Shown: piece after piece, positions 53,733-62,892 of the stretch
Layout: each line of letters starts with the position of its first letter
Numbering within the stretch: position 1 is the first letter of the stretch
NCBI GenBank assembly: GCA_016292045.1
Contig: JAEEZX010000053.1
Location: 35,154 to 99,153 of the forward strand
Reading direction: 5' to 3'
DNA: 64,000 nt
Source: Bacteroidaceae bacterium
GTDB taxonomy: Bacteria > Bacteroidota > Bacteroidia > Bacteroidales > Bacteroidaceae
Notes under the pieces: model-generated
Seen by the model: the letters and a program-made list of their open reading frames with translations, nothing else
Told to the model about the DNA's origin: nothing
Database searches by the model: none
Program-made: the position numbers and the translations under genes

Positions 53733-55118
53733 ATGAGTGAGAACACTCTTAAAGAACGATGGGCTCAGTGCCTTGAGATGTTGCGCACAAAACTAAGTGC
53801 GCAGCAAATGGAGTGGTTCAAGCCCATTCGTCCGAAAAGTTACGATGATGTGGAGTATAAGCTGGTGCTTGCTGTTCCCTCCCAATACTTTATTGAATAT
53901 CTCGAAGAGAATTTCCGCACACTCATTCATGCTGCGGTATATCGTGTGTTTCACAATCCCACCCGGATATTTTATCAGGCATCCGTCGTAAAAGGAATAA
54001 AGGACGCTGCAATCGAAGCTGCGTCCACAGGTGTGGAGCCGCGTGAGGGTAAGAACGGTAAGCCGCTGGCTCCCAGGCTTGTGATGGATAATCCCAAGCC
54101 TCGCGGATATAATCCCGGACTCAATCCCTCGCTCACTTTTGAGAATTTTGTGGAGGGCAAGAGCAATAAGCTTTCTCTGGCCATTGCTCAGGCGATAGCG
54201 GATCATCCTTCGCAACAGACATTCAATCCGCTCTTTATATGGGGACCGAGCGGTGTGGGCAAAACACATTTGGTGAATGCTCTCGGAGTGCGACTGCAGA
54301 AGTTGTATCCCACAAGGCGCGTGCTTTATATTCCGGCTCATGATTTCATTGTGCAGTTCACAGACAGTCGCCGCCAGAACAAATTCAACGATTTCATCCA
54401 GTTCTATCAGTCCATAGAGGTGCTCATTGTGGATGACGTGCATGAGTTCACTTCTCAGATGAAGACTCTCGAGGCGTTCTTCCATATATTCAATCATCTT
54501 CACCAGAACGGACGTAAGATTATCCTCACTTGCGACCGCCCGCCCTCGGAGCTCAGCGGAATGGAGGAGCGTATGCTTTCCCGTTTCCGTTGGGGTATGA
54601 CTGTGGAGATGGAACGTCCGGAGGAGCAGTTGCGCTACGACATACTCATGAGCAAGATACGCAGGAGCGGTTTGCGTGTTCCTGAAGATGTGATTCGCTA
54701 CATCTCTCGCACCATAAAGACCAATGTGCGCGAATTGGAGGGGGCAATTCATTCCCTGCAGGCTTACAGTATTGTGGAAAATGCGGAGATTACGATAGAT
54801 TTTGCGCGCAGTGTTCTGGAAAAGAACGCTATCACGAAGGCGCAGCCGAAGAGCAAGCGCACCACTTTCGACTATATCCTCGACCGCGTTGCCGAGCATA
54901 TGAATGTGGATGTCAGCAGCATTCTCGGGCGCGGGCGTCGTGCGGAGGTGGCAACGGCCCGTCAGATGGTGATGTATCTTGCTTCGCGCCACACGGATTT
55001 GTCCACTCCCCGTATCGGTAATCTGCTGGGTGGGCGTTCCCATGCCACTGTGCTTCATGGTATTGACGTAATCGAAGATAATGAGGAACTGAAGAACAAA
55101 GCAGAGAAAATGTTATGA
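53733..55118 (+). CDS. dnaA: Chromosomal replication initiator protein DnaA
   Basis: A 461-residue DnaA. Domain I (~1-85) starts NTLKERWAQCLEMLRTKLSA; a short linker with GKPLAPRLV precedes the AAA+ domain III (from NPSLTFENFVEGKSNKLSLA) with Walker A LFIWGPSGVGKTHLVNALG, Walker B EVLIVDDVHEF and sensor motif RMLSRFRWGMTVEM. Domain IV has the DNA-binding signature ATARQMVMYLASRHTDLSTP and GGRSHATVLHGIDVIED. The ATG at 53733 gives MSENTLKERW; an upstream TTG-type start at 53718 is less likely. The nitroreductase fusion begins in its stop (ATGA). Confidence 0.97.
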   Translation: MSENTLKERWAQCLEMLRTKLSAQQMEWFKPIRPKSYDDVEYKLVLAVPSQYFIEYLEENFRTLIHAAVYRVFHNPTRIFYQASVVKGIKDAAIEAASTGVEPREGKNGKPLAPRLVMDNPKPRGYNPGLNPSLTFENFVEGKSNKLSLAIAQAIADHPSQQTFNPLFIWGPSGVGKTHLVNALGVRLQKLYPTRRVLYIPAHDFIVQFTDSRRQNKFNDFIQFYQSIEVLIVDDVHEFTSQMKTLEAFFHIFNHLHQNGRKIILTCDRPPSELSGMEERMLSRFRWGMTVEMERPEEQLRYDILMSKIRRSGLRVPEDVIRYISRTIKTNVRELEGAIHSLQAYSIVENAEITIDFARSVLEKNAITKAQPKSKRTTFDYILDRVAEHMNVDVSSILGRGRRAEVATARQMVMYLASRHTDLSTPRIGNLLGGRSHATVLHGIDVIEDNEELKNKAEKML

Positions 55119-56323
55119 GAAAGACGATAAGAAAGTATCAGGATCGCGAGGTGCCGGAATCGCTGTTGCAGCGTCTTCTGGATGAGGCTGCCCGCACTCA
55201 GACAATGGGTAATCTGCAGCTCTACAGTGTCGTTGTGACACGCGATGCGGAACAGAAAGCCCGCCTGGCTCCGGCGCATTACAATCAGGAGATGGTGACG
55301 ACTGCTCCTGTTGTGCTCACCGTGGTGGCCGATTTCCGTCGCACTAGCGACTGGTGTCTGCAGCGCAAGGCTGCGCCCGGATACGGCAACTTCTTGTCGT
55401 TTCTCAATGCTGCCACCGATGCCCTGCTATATACGCAGACGCTGTCACTTCTCCTTGAGAGAGAGGGGCTGGGCATGTGTTTTCTCGGCACCACGGTGTA
55501 TAATCCTCAGACAATCATCGACGTTCTTTCCCTGCCTCAGCTCACAATGCCGGTGGCAACGCTTACCGTCGGATGGCCGGACGAAGACCCGAAAGAGACC
55601 GACCGCCTTCCGTTGGGAGCTTTTGTGCATCGGGAGCGCTACGAACCTTACACGGAAGAACGGATAAACACATTCTACCGTGAAAAGGAGGCTTTGGAGG
55701 AGAACAAGGAATTCTGTCGCATCAACGAGAAGGAGACTTTGGCACAAGTCTTCACGGATTGCCGTTATACCAAAGATGTAAACGAGCTTCTTTCACACGG
55801 TTTCATCGAGGTTTTGGGTCGTCAGGGCTTCTCTCTTTGCGAGCCGGGACTTGAAATGACACAGAAGCGTCCGGAGGCGTTGGAATGCGATGTTGTGCGC
55901 TTTCAGAACAAGAAGGACCGCTGGGTGGCATTCGTCGGATTGTGGGAAGGGCGTCCCTATGAGATATTTACGGGACTCATGGACGAGGATGAAGGTATTA
56001 TGCTTCCCAAGAGTATTTCCAAAGGCAGTATAATACGTCAGACTAACCGCGACGGTTCGCATCGCTATGATTTCCAGTTTGAGAACAAGCGCGGCTATAA
56101 AATCACAATTGAGGGTCTCTCCGGCAAGTTCGACCCGGAGTATTGGAACTACGCAAAGTTGATTTCCGGCGTCTTGCGTTATGGTATGCCTCTGGAGACC
56201 GTCATAAAACTGATAACCTCGCTCACTCTCGACAACGACAACATCAATTCCTGGACGGACGGTGTGGCCCGTGCCCTCAAGCGTTATCTGCCTAACCAAG
56301 ATGTTGACCAGGATACGAATTGA
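55115..56323 (+). CDS. Nitroreductase fused to a C-terminal fragment of class II ribonucleotide reductase
   Basis: A 402-residue chimeric protein. Residues 1-~247 are a complete NfsA-like nitroreductase (start MRKTIRKYQDREVP, TQTMGNLQLYSVVVTRD, FLNAATDALLYTQTLSLL, GLGMCFLGTTVYNP, KETLAQVFTDCRYTKDVNEL). Residues ~260-400 match the last part of Bacteroidetes adenosylcobalamin-dependent ribonucleotide reductase: VVRFQNKKDRWVAFVGLWEG, PYEIFTGLMDEDEGIMLP, DFQFENKRGYKITIEGL, YWNYAKLISGVLRYGMP, GVARALKRYLP. No nucleotide-reductase active-site part is present. As I recall, dnaA, a nitroreductase gene and nrdJ are neighbours in related genomes, so an internal deletion of nrdJ that removed the nitroreductase stop would explain it. 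Confidence 0.85.
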   Translation: MRKTIRKYQDREVPESLLQRLLDEAARTQTMGNLQLYSVVVTRDAEQKARLAPAHYNQEMVTTAPVVLTVVADFRRTSDWCLQRKAAPGYGNFLSFLNAATDALLYTQTLSLLLEREGLGMCFLGTTVYNPQTIIDVLSLPQLTMPVATLTVGWPDEDPKETDRLPLGAFVHRERYEPYTEERINTFYREKEALEENKEFCRINEKETLAQVFTDCRYTKDVNELLSHGFIEVLGRQGFSLCEPGLEMTQKRPEALECDVVRFQNKKDRWVAFVGLWEGRPYEIFTGLMDEDEGIMLPKSISKGSIIRQTNRDGSHRYDFQFENKRGYKITIEGLSGKFDPEYWNYAKLISGVLRYGMPLETVIKLITSLTLDNDNINSWTDGVARALKRYLPNQDVDQDTN

Positions 56324-56669
56324 CCGTCTCGCGGTGCATGCCCGTCACGGTGTGCTTCCTCAAGAGCGTACTGTGGGTGCTGATTTCTTTGTGAGTCTTT
56401 CGGCCGCAGTGGAGACTGATATCTCCGCGCTCAGGGACGACGACCTCGGCGGCACTGTGAGTTATGCTGCTCTCTGCGACGGCATACGACAGGAGATGCT
56501 GCAGCCGTCGGCGCTGCTGGAGCATGTGGCATATCGCATCGGACGCAGGCTCATGGCCGAGCAGCCGCGCATCGTCAGCCTCTCCCTGCGCATCGACAAA
56601 CAGATGCCTCCCATGGGCGTGCTTGTGGATGCCGTCGGTGTGGAGATAGAACTGTCCCGGGGCGAATAA
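56301..56669 (+). CDS. folB: Dihydroneopterin aldolase
   Basis: A 122-residue FolB, which cleaves dihydroneopterin in folate synthesis. Motifs are RIRIDRLAVHARHGVLPQER, VGADFFVSLSAAV, GTVSYAALCDGI and LLEHVAYRIGRRLM. The ATG at 56301 lies 23 bp inside the nitroreductase-RNR fusion; an earlier in-frame ATG (56262) would give an untypical start. No other folate gene is near. A promoter for the next operon follows. Confidence 0.92.
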   Translation: MLTRIRIDRLAVHARHGVLPQERTVGADFFVSLSAAVETDISALRDDDLGGTVSYAALCDGIRQEMLQPSALLEHVAYRIGRRLMAEQPRIVSLSLRIDKQMPPMGVLVDAVGVEIELSRGE

Positions 56670-56779
56670 TTGCTTAATCACCACCACTTTTGTTGTGTGA
56701 AAGTGACTTTTTCGTGCGCATAACGCGGGAAAAAGGAAAAAAATGTCACCTCCAATGCGGGAAAAAGAGAAAAAAGTGA

Positions 56780-56787
56780 TAATTTTG
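56780..56787 (+). promoter_or_regulatory. -7 promoter element of the oadGAB operon
   Basis: TAATTTTG matches TAnnTTTG, 37 bp before the oadG ATG. The direct repeat gcgggaaaaag occurs at about 56726-56736 and 56757-56767, just upstream. Confidence 0.65.
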
Positions 56788-56824
56788 CCGCGATTTTTGT
56801 GCAAATAAAGGTAAAACGATAGTT

Positions 56825-57085
56825 ATGGAGAATTTAGGTATTGGCTTCGAACTCATGATTGTGGGTATGTGCACCGTCTTCTTGATTCTGCTTATTGTCA
56901 TCAATGGCGGCAAGTTGCTCATCAAGGTGGTCAACCGCATCGCCCCCGAAGAGGTGAAAGCCGCCAAGCAGACAGTTGCTGAGCAGAGCGGGAATGTGGA
57001 CCCCTCCACGATGGCTGTGCTCAGTGAAGTGGTGAAACAGCTCACTCAAGGTAAAGGAAGAATCACATCAGCAAAAAAGATTTAA
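56825..57085 (+). CDS. oadG: Oxaloacetate decarboxylase-type gamma subunit (OadG)
   Basis: An 86-residue protein with one N-terminal membrane helix (FELMIVGMCTVFLILLIVIN) and a short charged tail, as in OadG subunits that hold the decarboxylase on the membrane. It is the first gene of gamma-alpha-beta; the alpha gene begins 7 bp after it. The tail contains no His cluster like that of some OadG zinc sites. Confidence 0.85.
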   Translation: MENLGIGFELMIVGMCTVFLILLIVINGGKLLIKVVNRIAPEEVKAAKQTVAEQSGNVDPSTMAVLSEVVKQLTQGKGRITSAKKI

Positions 57086-57092
57086 ACAGAAT

Positions 57093-58922
57093 ATGGCTAA
57101 GGAAGTAAAATTTTCACTGGTCTTCCGTGACATGTGGCAAAGTGCTGGCAAATACCAGCCCCGTGTGGACCAGTTGGTAAAGGTGGCACCCGCAATCATC
57201 CGCATGGGGTGCTTCGACCGTGTAGAAACAAACGGCGGTGGCTTCGAGCAGGTGAATCTGCTCTATGGCGAGAACCCCAACAAGAGCGTTCGCGAGTGGA
57301 CGAAGCCCTTCCATGAGGCAGGCATCCAGACACACATGCTCGACCGTGCTCTCAACGGTTTGCGTATGAGTCCGTGCCCCAAGGACGTGCGTCGTCTCTT
57401 CTATAAGGTGAAGAAGGCTCAGGGCACCGACATCACACGTATTTTCTGCGGACTGAACGACAAGCGCAACGTGTTGCCCAGCATCGAGTATGCCAAGGCT
57501 GCCGGCATGATTGCCCAGGCTGCTCTCTGCATCACCTACAGTCCAATCCACACAGTTGACTACTACGTTGATCTGGCCAAATGCTTCATCGACGCCGGTG
57601 CCGACGAGATATGTCTGAAGGATATGGCCGGTATCGGCCGTCCCGTAAGTCTCGGCAAGATTGTGGCAGGCATCAAGGCCTACAAGAAGGATATCGTCAT
57701 CCAGTATCACTCTCACGCAGGCCCCGGTTTCTGCATGGCCTCCATCCTCGAGGTGGCAGAGGCCGGTTGCGACTATATCGACACAGCTGTGGCTCCTCTT
57801 GCCTGGGGCACCGGTCACGCAGACATCATCGCCGTGCAGGAGATGCTGAAGGATGCCGGTTTCAAGGTGAAGGACATCAATATGGAGGCCTACATGGAGG
57901 TGCGCACACAGATTCAGGAGATGTGCGACGACTTCCTCGGCTACTATATCCCCGAGCTCAACCACATCAACAACTCACTGCTCGTCAAGCCCGGTCTTCC
58001 CGGCGGTATGATGGGCTCCCTGATGACCGACCTCGAGGACAACCTGCGCAGTCTCAACAAGTGGAAGGTGAAGAACGGCCAGCCCGAGCTCACCACCGAC
58101 CAGCTTCTCGTGAAGCTCTTCGACGAGGTGGCTTACGTATGGCCCAAGGTGGGTTATCCCTGCCTTGTGACTCCGTTCTCCCAGTATGTGAAGAATCTCG
58201 CCCTGATGAACGTCATCCAGATGGAGAAGGGCAAGGAGCGCTGGTCGATGATTGCCGACAACATCTGGGATATGATTCTCGGCAAGAGCGGTCAGCTGCC
58301 CGGTCCTGTGGCTCAGGAACTGAAGGATATGGCCAAGGCCGAGGGTCGCGAGTTTGAGACCAAGGACCCCCAGAGCTACTATCCCGACAAGCTTGACGAA
58401 TTCAGGCAGGAGATGGAGGCCAACGGCTGGGAGCTCGGTCAGGACGACGAGGAGCTCTTCGAGCTCGCCATGCACCCCGAGCAGTACCGTGCCTACAAGA
58501 GCGGTAAGGCCAAGGCCGACTTCGAGAAGGACCTCGCCGAGCGCAAGGCCAAGAAGAACGCTCCTTCCGGTGCTGCACAGCCCGATAAGATTACGGTAAG
58601 CGTAAACGGTCAGACCTACGAGGTGAATATCGCCTACGGTGATGCCGCTCCCGCTCCCACAGCCGCTGCTGCAGCTGCTCCCGTGGGCGAGGGTGAGGAC
58701 CTGCTGGCTCCTCTGGAGGGTAAGTTCTACCTCGTGAAGGACGGCAGCGAGACTCCCAAGAAGGTGGGCGACGCCGTCAAGGAGGGCGACACTCTCGGCT
58801 ATATCGAGGCAATGAAGACCTTCAACGCCATCCGTGCCGACAAGGCAGGTGTCATCACAGCCATCCTGGTCAACAGCGGCGACAGTGTAGAAGAAGACGA
58901 TCCCATCATGAAGTTGGCTTAA
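57093..58922 (+). CDS. oadA: Oxaloacetate decarboxylase alpha / pyruvate carboxylase subunit B, biotin-containing
   Basis: A 609-residue biotin enzyme. The N-terminal carboxyltransferase TIM barrel (~1-290) has KFSLVFRDMWQSAGKYQPR, RVETNGGGFEQVNLLYGENP, EICLKDMAGIGRP (metal and Lys) and IVIQYHSHAGPGF; the conserved carboxylase domain follows (FDEVAYVWPKVGYPCLVTPF). A Pro/Ala linker (~530-550) leads to the biotinyl domain with the target Lys in YIEAMKTFNA. It removes CO2 from oxaloacetate or methylmalonyl-type substrates and passes it to the beta subunit for Na+ export. It lies 3 bp from oadB. Confidence 0.95.
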   Translation: MAKEVKFSLVFRDMWQSAGKYQPRVDQLVKVAPAIIRMGCFDRVETNGGGFEQVNLLYGENPNKSVREWTKPFHEAGIQTHMLDRALNGLRMSPCPKDVRRLFYKVKKAQGTDITRIFCGLNDKRNVLPSIEYAKAAGMIAQAALCITYSPIHTVDYYVDLAKCFIDAGADEICLKDMAGIGRPVSLGKIVAGIKAYKKDIVIQYHSHAGPGFCMASILEVAEAGCDYIDTAVAPLAWGTGHADIIAVQEMLKDAGFKVKDINMEAYMEVRTQIQEMCDDFLGYYIPELNHINNSLLVKPGLPGGMMGSLMTDLEDNLRSLNKWKVKNGQPELTTDQLLVKLFDEVAYVWPKVGYPCLVTPFSQYVKNLALMNVIQMEKGKERWSMIADNIWDMILGKSGQLPGPVAQELKDMAKAEGREFETKDPQSYYPDKLDEFRQEMEANGWELGQDDEELFELAMHPEQYRAYKSGKAKADFEKDLAERKAKKNAPSGAAQPDKITVSVNGQTYEVNIAYGDAAPAPTAAAAAAPVGEGEDLLAPLEGKFYLVKDGSETPKKVGDAVKEGDTLGYIEAMKTFNAIRADKAGVITAILVNSGDSVEEDDPIMKLA

Positions 58923-58925
58923 ACT

Positions 58926-60182
58926 ATGGAAATGCTTTACGACATACTGTCCAAGTTGTACGACATGACGGCCTTCTCCGCCATCGGCGAGAATCCCCTG
59001 TTCATCGTCATGTACCTCCTGGCCTTCGTGCTGCTCTATCTGGGCATCGTGAAGAAGTACGAGCCTCTCTTGCTCGTACCCATTGCTTTCGGCGTGCTCA
59101 TCGCCAACTTCCCCGGCGGCGGTATGGGTGTGCTGCAGGCCAATTCCGAGGGACTTGTTCCCGTCACCGTCAACGGTGTTACGGAATGGAAGAACATCTA
59201 CTCCATGCCCCTGCATGAGATAGCCCACGACCTCGGTCTGATGAACTATCTCTACTACGCCCTTATCAAGAGCGGTCTGCTGCCTCCCATCATCTTCATG
59301 GGTGTGGGTGCTCTCACCGATTTCGGTCCTATGCTTCGCAACCTCAAGCTCGCCATCTTCGGTGCTGCTGCCCAGATGGGTATCTTCGCCGTACTGCTGG
59401 TGGCCCTTCTGGTAGGTTTCACGCCTCAGGAGGCCGGTTCTCTCGGTATCATCGGCGGTGCCGACGGCCCTACGGCCATCTTCACCACCATCAAGCTGGC
59501 TCCCCATCTGCTGGGCCCCATCGCCATTGCTGCCTACAGCTACATGGCGCTCGTGCCTGTCATCATACCTCTTGTGGTGAAGCTCACCTGCACCAGGAAG
59601 GAACTGATGATCAATATGAAGGAGATGGACAAGCTCTATCCTGATGCTACGGAGATTAAGAACATGCGTGCCCTGAAGATTATCTTCCCCATCGCTGTGA
59701 CCACCATCGTGGCCGTCTTCGTGCCTACGGCAGTGAGCCTTGTGGGTATGCTCATGTTCGGTAATCTGCTCAAGGAGATAGGTAACGACACCGCGCGCCT
59801 CTTCGACGCCGCTGCCAACGGTATCATGAATGCCGCCACCATCTTCCTCGGACTCTGCGTGGGTGCCACCATGACGGTGGACGCCTTCATCAATGTGCAG
59901 ACGCTGGGCATCGTGGCCGGCGGTTTCTGTGCCTTTGCATTGTCTATCACCAGCGGTATCTGCATGGTTAAGATATGGAACCTCTTTGCCAAGAAGAAGA
60001 TTAATCCGCTCATCGGTGCTACGGGCCTGTCGGCTGTGCCCATGGCTTCGCGCGTGTGCAACGGTATCTCTACGAAGTACGATCCCAAGAATCACGTGCT
60101 GAACTACTGCATGAGCAGCAATATCTCCGGTGTAATCGGTTCTGCTGTAGCTGCCGGTGTGCTTATCAGCTTCCTGGGATAG
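58926..60182 (+). CDS. oadB: Na+-translocating decarboxylase beta subunit (OadB)
   Basis: A 418-residue multi-spanning membrane protein that couples decarboxylation of carboxybiotin to Na+ export. It has the family motifs GVLIANFPGGGMGV, FMGVGALTDFGPML, LGIIGGADGPTAIFTTIKLAP (with the functional Asp), FLGLCVGATMTVDAFI and ATGLSAVPMASRVCNGISTK. Length is typical. Its end overlaps a possible start of the ComF-like gene by 26 bp. Together the three genes give a primary sodium pump, common in succinate/propionate-forming Bacteroidales. Confidence 0.96.
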   Translation: MEMLYDILSKLYDMTAFSAIGENPLFIVMYLLAFVLLYLGIVKKYEPLLLVPIAFGVLIANFPGGGMGVLQANSEGLVPVTVNGVTEWKNIYSMPLHEIAHDLGLMNYLYYALIKSGLLPPIIFMGVGALTDFGPMLRNLKLAIFGAAAQMGIFAVLLVALLVGFTPQEAGSLGIIGGADGPTAIFTTIKLAPHLLGPIAIAAYSYMALVPVIIPLVVKLTCTRKELMINMKEMDKLYPDATEIKNMRALKIIFPIAVTTIVAVFVPTAVSLVGMLMFGNLLKEIGNDTARLFDAAANGIMNAATIFLGLCVGATMTVDAFINVQTLGIVAGGFCAFALSITSGICMVKIWNLFAKKKINPLIGATGLSAVPMASRVCNGISTKYDPKNHVLNYCMSSNISGVIGSAVAAGVLISFLG

Positions 60183-60774
60183 GTATTTCCCCTTTGTCTG
60201 CTGGACATCGGGCGACAGTGACAATGATTTGCTCCGCAATCTCTGGAGCCGTGTTGATATAGAAGGAGCCATGGTGGGCATCTATCACCGTGGCTCTTCC
60301 GTTTTCTCCCGTGTCATCTATGAGATGAAATACGCGCGCCGTCCGCAGCTCGCCCTGGACACTATGCGCTACCTGTTGCGTCAACCCGGCTATGCGGAGT
60401 TCTTCGGCCGCTGCGACATTGTGGTTCCCGTGCCCACCACATGGTGGCGGCGCTGGATTCGCGGTTACAATCCCGCCCAGCTGCTTTCCACGGAGATATC
60501 CCGCACGTGCTCCCTGCCTTTGGAGCACCGTGTGATGCATCGCGGCAGGGGTCGCCGTCAGTCGCGCACCCGTGGCGATGAGCGCACGCGCCTCGAGGGA
60601 CTGCCGTTCGCTGTCGGTGCCGCGGCCCCGTTGCTGCCCGAAGGGTGCCGCATACTCCTTGTGGACGATGTCGCCACTACGGGCACCACGCTCTCTGCAT
60701 GCGCCCTGGCGCTCAAAAAAGTGCGTCCTGATGTAAAAATCAGTGTTTTTACTCTCGCATGGGCTGGAAAGTGA
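60157..60774 (+). CDS. ComF-like phosphoribosyltransferase-fold protein
   Basis: A ~205-residue protein of the ComF/GntX class. The PRTase core is clear: VVPVPTTWWRRWIRGYNPAQLL and the PRPP loop ILLVDDVATTGTTLSACA. The RRQSRTRGDERTRLEG segment is the usual ComF loop. ComF proteins normally start with a four-Cys zinc motif and are ~230-240 residues; here the start is shorter and that motif is missing or degraded. The ATG at 60157 overlaps oadB by 26 bp; no better start was seen in frame. It might take part in DNA uptake, but function is not established for most members. Confidence 0.78.
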   Translation: MCLSASWDRYFPFVCWTSGDSDNDLLRNLWSRVDIEGAMVGIYHRGSSVFSRVIYEMKYARRPQLALDTMRYLLRQPGYAEFFGRCDIVVPVPTTWWRRWIRGYNPAQLLSTEISRTCSLPLEHRVMHRGRGRRQSRTRGDERTRLEGLPFAVGAAAPLLPEGCRILLVDDVATTGTTLSACALALKKVRPDVKISVFTLAWAGK

Positions 60775-60846
60775 CATCTCACAGCAAAATCACACAGATA
60801 AAAAAAATCTTTAAACTTTAAACCTTAAACTTTAAACTTTATTTTG

Positions 60847-60854
60847 TATCTTTG
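60847..60854 (+). promoter_or_regulatory. -7 promoter element of the rhamnogalacturonan lyase gene
   Basis: TATCTTTG matches TAnnTTTG, 25 bp before the ATG at 60880. The preceding 40 bp consist of ctttaaa/ccttaaa strings (60808-60840), which may hide the upstream element. Confidence 0.65.
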
Positions 60855-60879
60855 CCGTGCAGAACATAAACCTTATGCT

Positions 60880-62892
60880 ATGAAGAAAGTCTTCTTTTTG
60901 ACCTTGTTATGTGTCATGATGAGTCTGTCTGTGTCGTCTCAGACGGCTTACGATTATTCCAGGATGCAACGCGAGAAGCTGGGTCGCGGCGTGGTGGCAA
61001 TGCGCAGCGACGAGAGCCATGTGCTCATCTCGTGGCGCTATCTGGAGAGCGACCCCGAGGATGTGTGCTTCGAGGTGTTGCGCGACGGCAAGAAGATAGC
61101 CCTGCGCTCCGCAAGGGAGTCGACAACCTATATCGACGAGAACCCCGTGACGAGCACCACCACCTACAGCGTGCGTCCCGTGGGCGGCAAGATAAAGGGT
61201 GAGTGGACGGTGGAGGCCGGAGCTCCCGTAGGTTATCTCTCCATACCTCTCGACCAGCCTGAGAACGAGATGGGCTACGACGGCAATCCCGTGACATATA
61301 ATGCCAACGACGCCACGATGGCCGACCTCGACGGCGACGGCGAGATGGAGCTCATCCTCAAGTGGGACCCCTCCAATTCGCGCGACAATTCGCAGAGCGG
61401 TGTCACCAACCAGACCTATATCGATGCCTACAAGCTGGGCGGTAAGCCCTCCAGGGACGGCACCCGCCGTATGTGGCGCATCGCCATGGGCAACAACATA
61501 CGTTCCGGAGCGCACTACACGCAGATGATGGCTGCCGACTTCGACGGCGACGGCAAGGCCGAACTGGTCTTGAAGACCGGTGACGGCACGCGCGACGGCG
61601 TGGGCAATGTGATAGGCGACGCCAATGCCGACTACCGTGTGGGTATGGGCGAAAAGGGCGATTCCCACTACAATGCCAACCGCTACCCCTCGGAGCGTTT
61701 CCGTAAGGACCAGAAGGGCAGGCGCGGCGGTTTCATCAAGGGTGCTCCCGAGTTTCTTACCGTCTTCGAGGGCACGACCGGCAAGGCGCTCTGCACCGTC
61801 GACTACGTGCCCCAACAGGGCGACCTGCAGGCCTGGGGCGACAACTACGCCAACCGCTCCGAGCGTTATCTGGCCTGCGTGGCCTATCTCGACGGAGTGC
61901 GTCCTTCGGCTGTCATGTGTCGCGGCTACTACACGCGCACGGTGCTCGCTGCCTGGGACTGGGACGGCAAGCAGCTGAAGCAGCGCTGGGTGTTCGACTC
62001 CGCCACCCCCGAGTGGAAGGGCTGGGGCGGTCAGGGCAACCACAACCTGCGCGTGGCCGATATCGACGGCGACGGACGTGATGAGATTACATACGGTTCG
62101 ATGTGTGTCGACGACGACGGGCGCGGCCTCTACAACACTCACCTCGGTCACGGCGACGCCATACACCTCTCGCCAATGCTGCCCCTCTCCGAGCATCTCT
62201 ATGTGTGGGATGTGCACGAGGACCAGTACTGGAGCGAGTTCCGCGATGCACAGACGGGTGAGGTGCTGTGGAAACTGCCCCACAACGATGATGTGGGCCG
62301 AGGCCTCGCAGCTGATATCGACCCGGAGAATCCCGGTTGGGAGATGTGGGCCTCCAATACGAAGGGCATACGCGACTATCACGGCAATCTCATCGACTCT
62401 GTCACACGCGTGAGCATCAACTTCTCCATCTGGTGGGACGGCGACCTCTGCCGTGAACTGCTCGACCACGAGGCCGTCACCAAATACCACCGCCCCTCTT
62501 CTGCCGTTCAGGCCGGGGTGGGCGAGGAGGACCCCGAGGCCAAGCTCGAACTCACCATCAACCCCAATTCCAATGTGCGTCCCGAGACGCTGCTCAAGAT
62601 GGAGGGCTGTATGTTCAACAACGGCACCAAGTCCAATCCCTCGCTCTGCTGCGATGTCATCGGCGACTGGCGCGAAGAGGTGGTGACACGCACAGCTGAC
62701 AACAAGTTCCTGCGTGTCTATATCTCTCCTCTGCCCACGCCCTACCGCTTCCACTGCTTCCTCCACGATCCTGTCTATCGTGCCTCTGTGGCTGCGCAGA
62801 ATGTGGCTTACAACCAGCCCACGGGTGTCGGTTTCTTCATCGGAGCCGAGTTGCAGGGCAGCGGCCGCAAGTTCCGCGGCTGGCAGTTTTAA
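60880..62892 (+). CDS. Rhamnogalacturonan lyase, PL11 family
   Basis: A 670-residue exported polysaccharide lyase. A signal peptide (MKKVFFLTLLCVMMSLSVSS) is followed by a fibronectin-like domain (~25-110) and an eight-bladed propeller with calcium-binding repeats such as ADLDGDGEMELILKWDPSN, AADFDGDGKAELVLKTGDGT and VADIDGDGRDEITYG. PL11 enzymes (YesW/YesX type) cut rhamnogalacturonan I of pectin by beta-elimination. It has its own promoter; no SusC/SusD pair is adjacent, so it is a lone pectin gene here. A small membrane protein gene follows after a repeat. Confidence 0.94.
   Translation: MKKVFFLTLLCVMMSLSVSSQTAYDYSRMQREKLGRGVVAMRSDESHVLISWRYLESDPEDVCFEVLRDGKKIALRSARESTTYIDENPVTSTTTYSVRPVGGKIKGEWTVEAGAPVGYLSIPLDQPENEMGYDGNPVTYNANDATMADLDGDGEMELILKWDPSNSRDNSQSGVTNQTYIDAYKLGGKPSRDGTRRMWRIAMGNNIRSGAHYTQMMAADFDGDGKAELVLKTGDGTRDGVGNVIGDANADYRVGMGEKGDSHYNANRYPSERFRKDQKGRRGGFIKGAPEFLTVFEGTTGKALCTVDYVPQQGDLQAWGDNYANRSERYLACVAYLDGVRPSAVMCRGYYTRTVLAAWDWDGKQLKQRWVFDSATPEWKGWGGQGNHNLRVADIDGDGRDEITYGSMCVDDDGRGLYNTHLGHGDAIHLSPMLPLSEHLYVWDVHEDQYWSEFRDAQTGEVLWKLPHNDDVGRGLAADIDPENPGWEMWASNTKGIRDYHGNLIDSVTRVSINFSIWWDGDLCRELLDHEAVTKYHRPSSAVQAGVGEEDPEAKLELTINPNSNVRPETLLKMEGCMFNNGTKSNPSLCCDVIGDWREEVVTRTADNKFLRVYISPLPTPYRFHCFLHDPVYRASVAAQNVAYNQPTGVGFFIGAELQGSGRKFRGWQF

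Noticed and set aside
57975..60281. 768-codon open frame on the minus strand
   Set aside because: It lies antisense to oadA and oadB, whose families are certain; composition is H, G, E and L rich and it has no recognisable motif.
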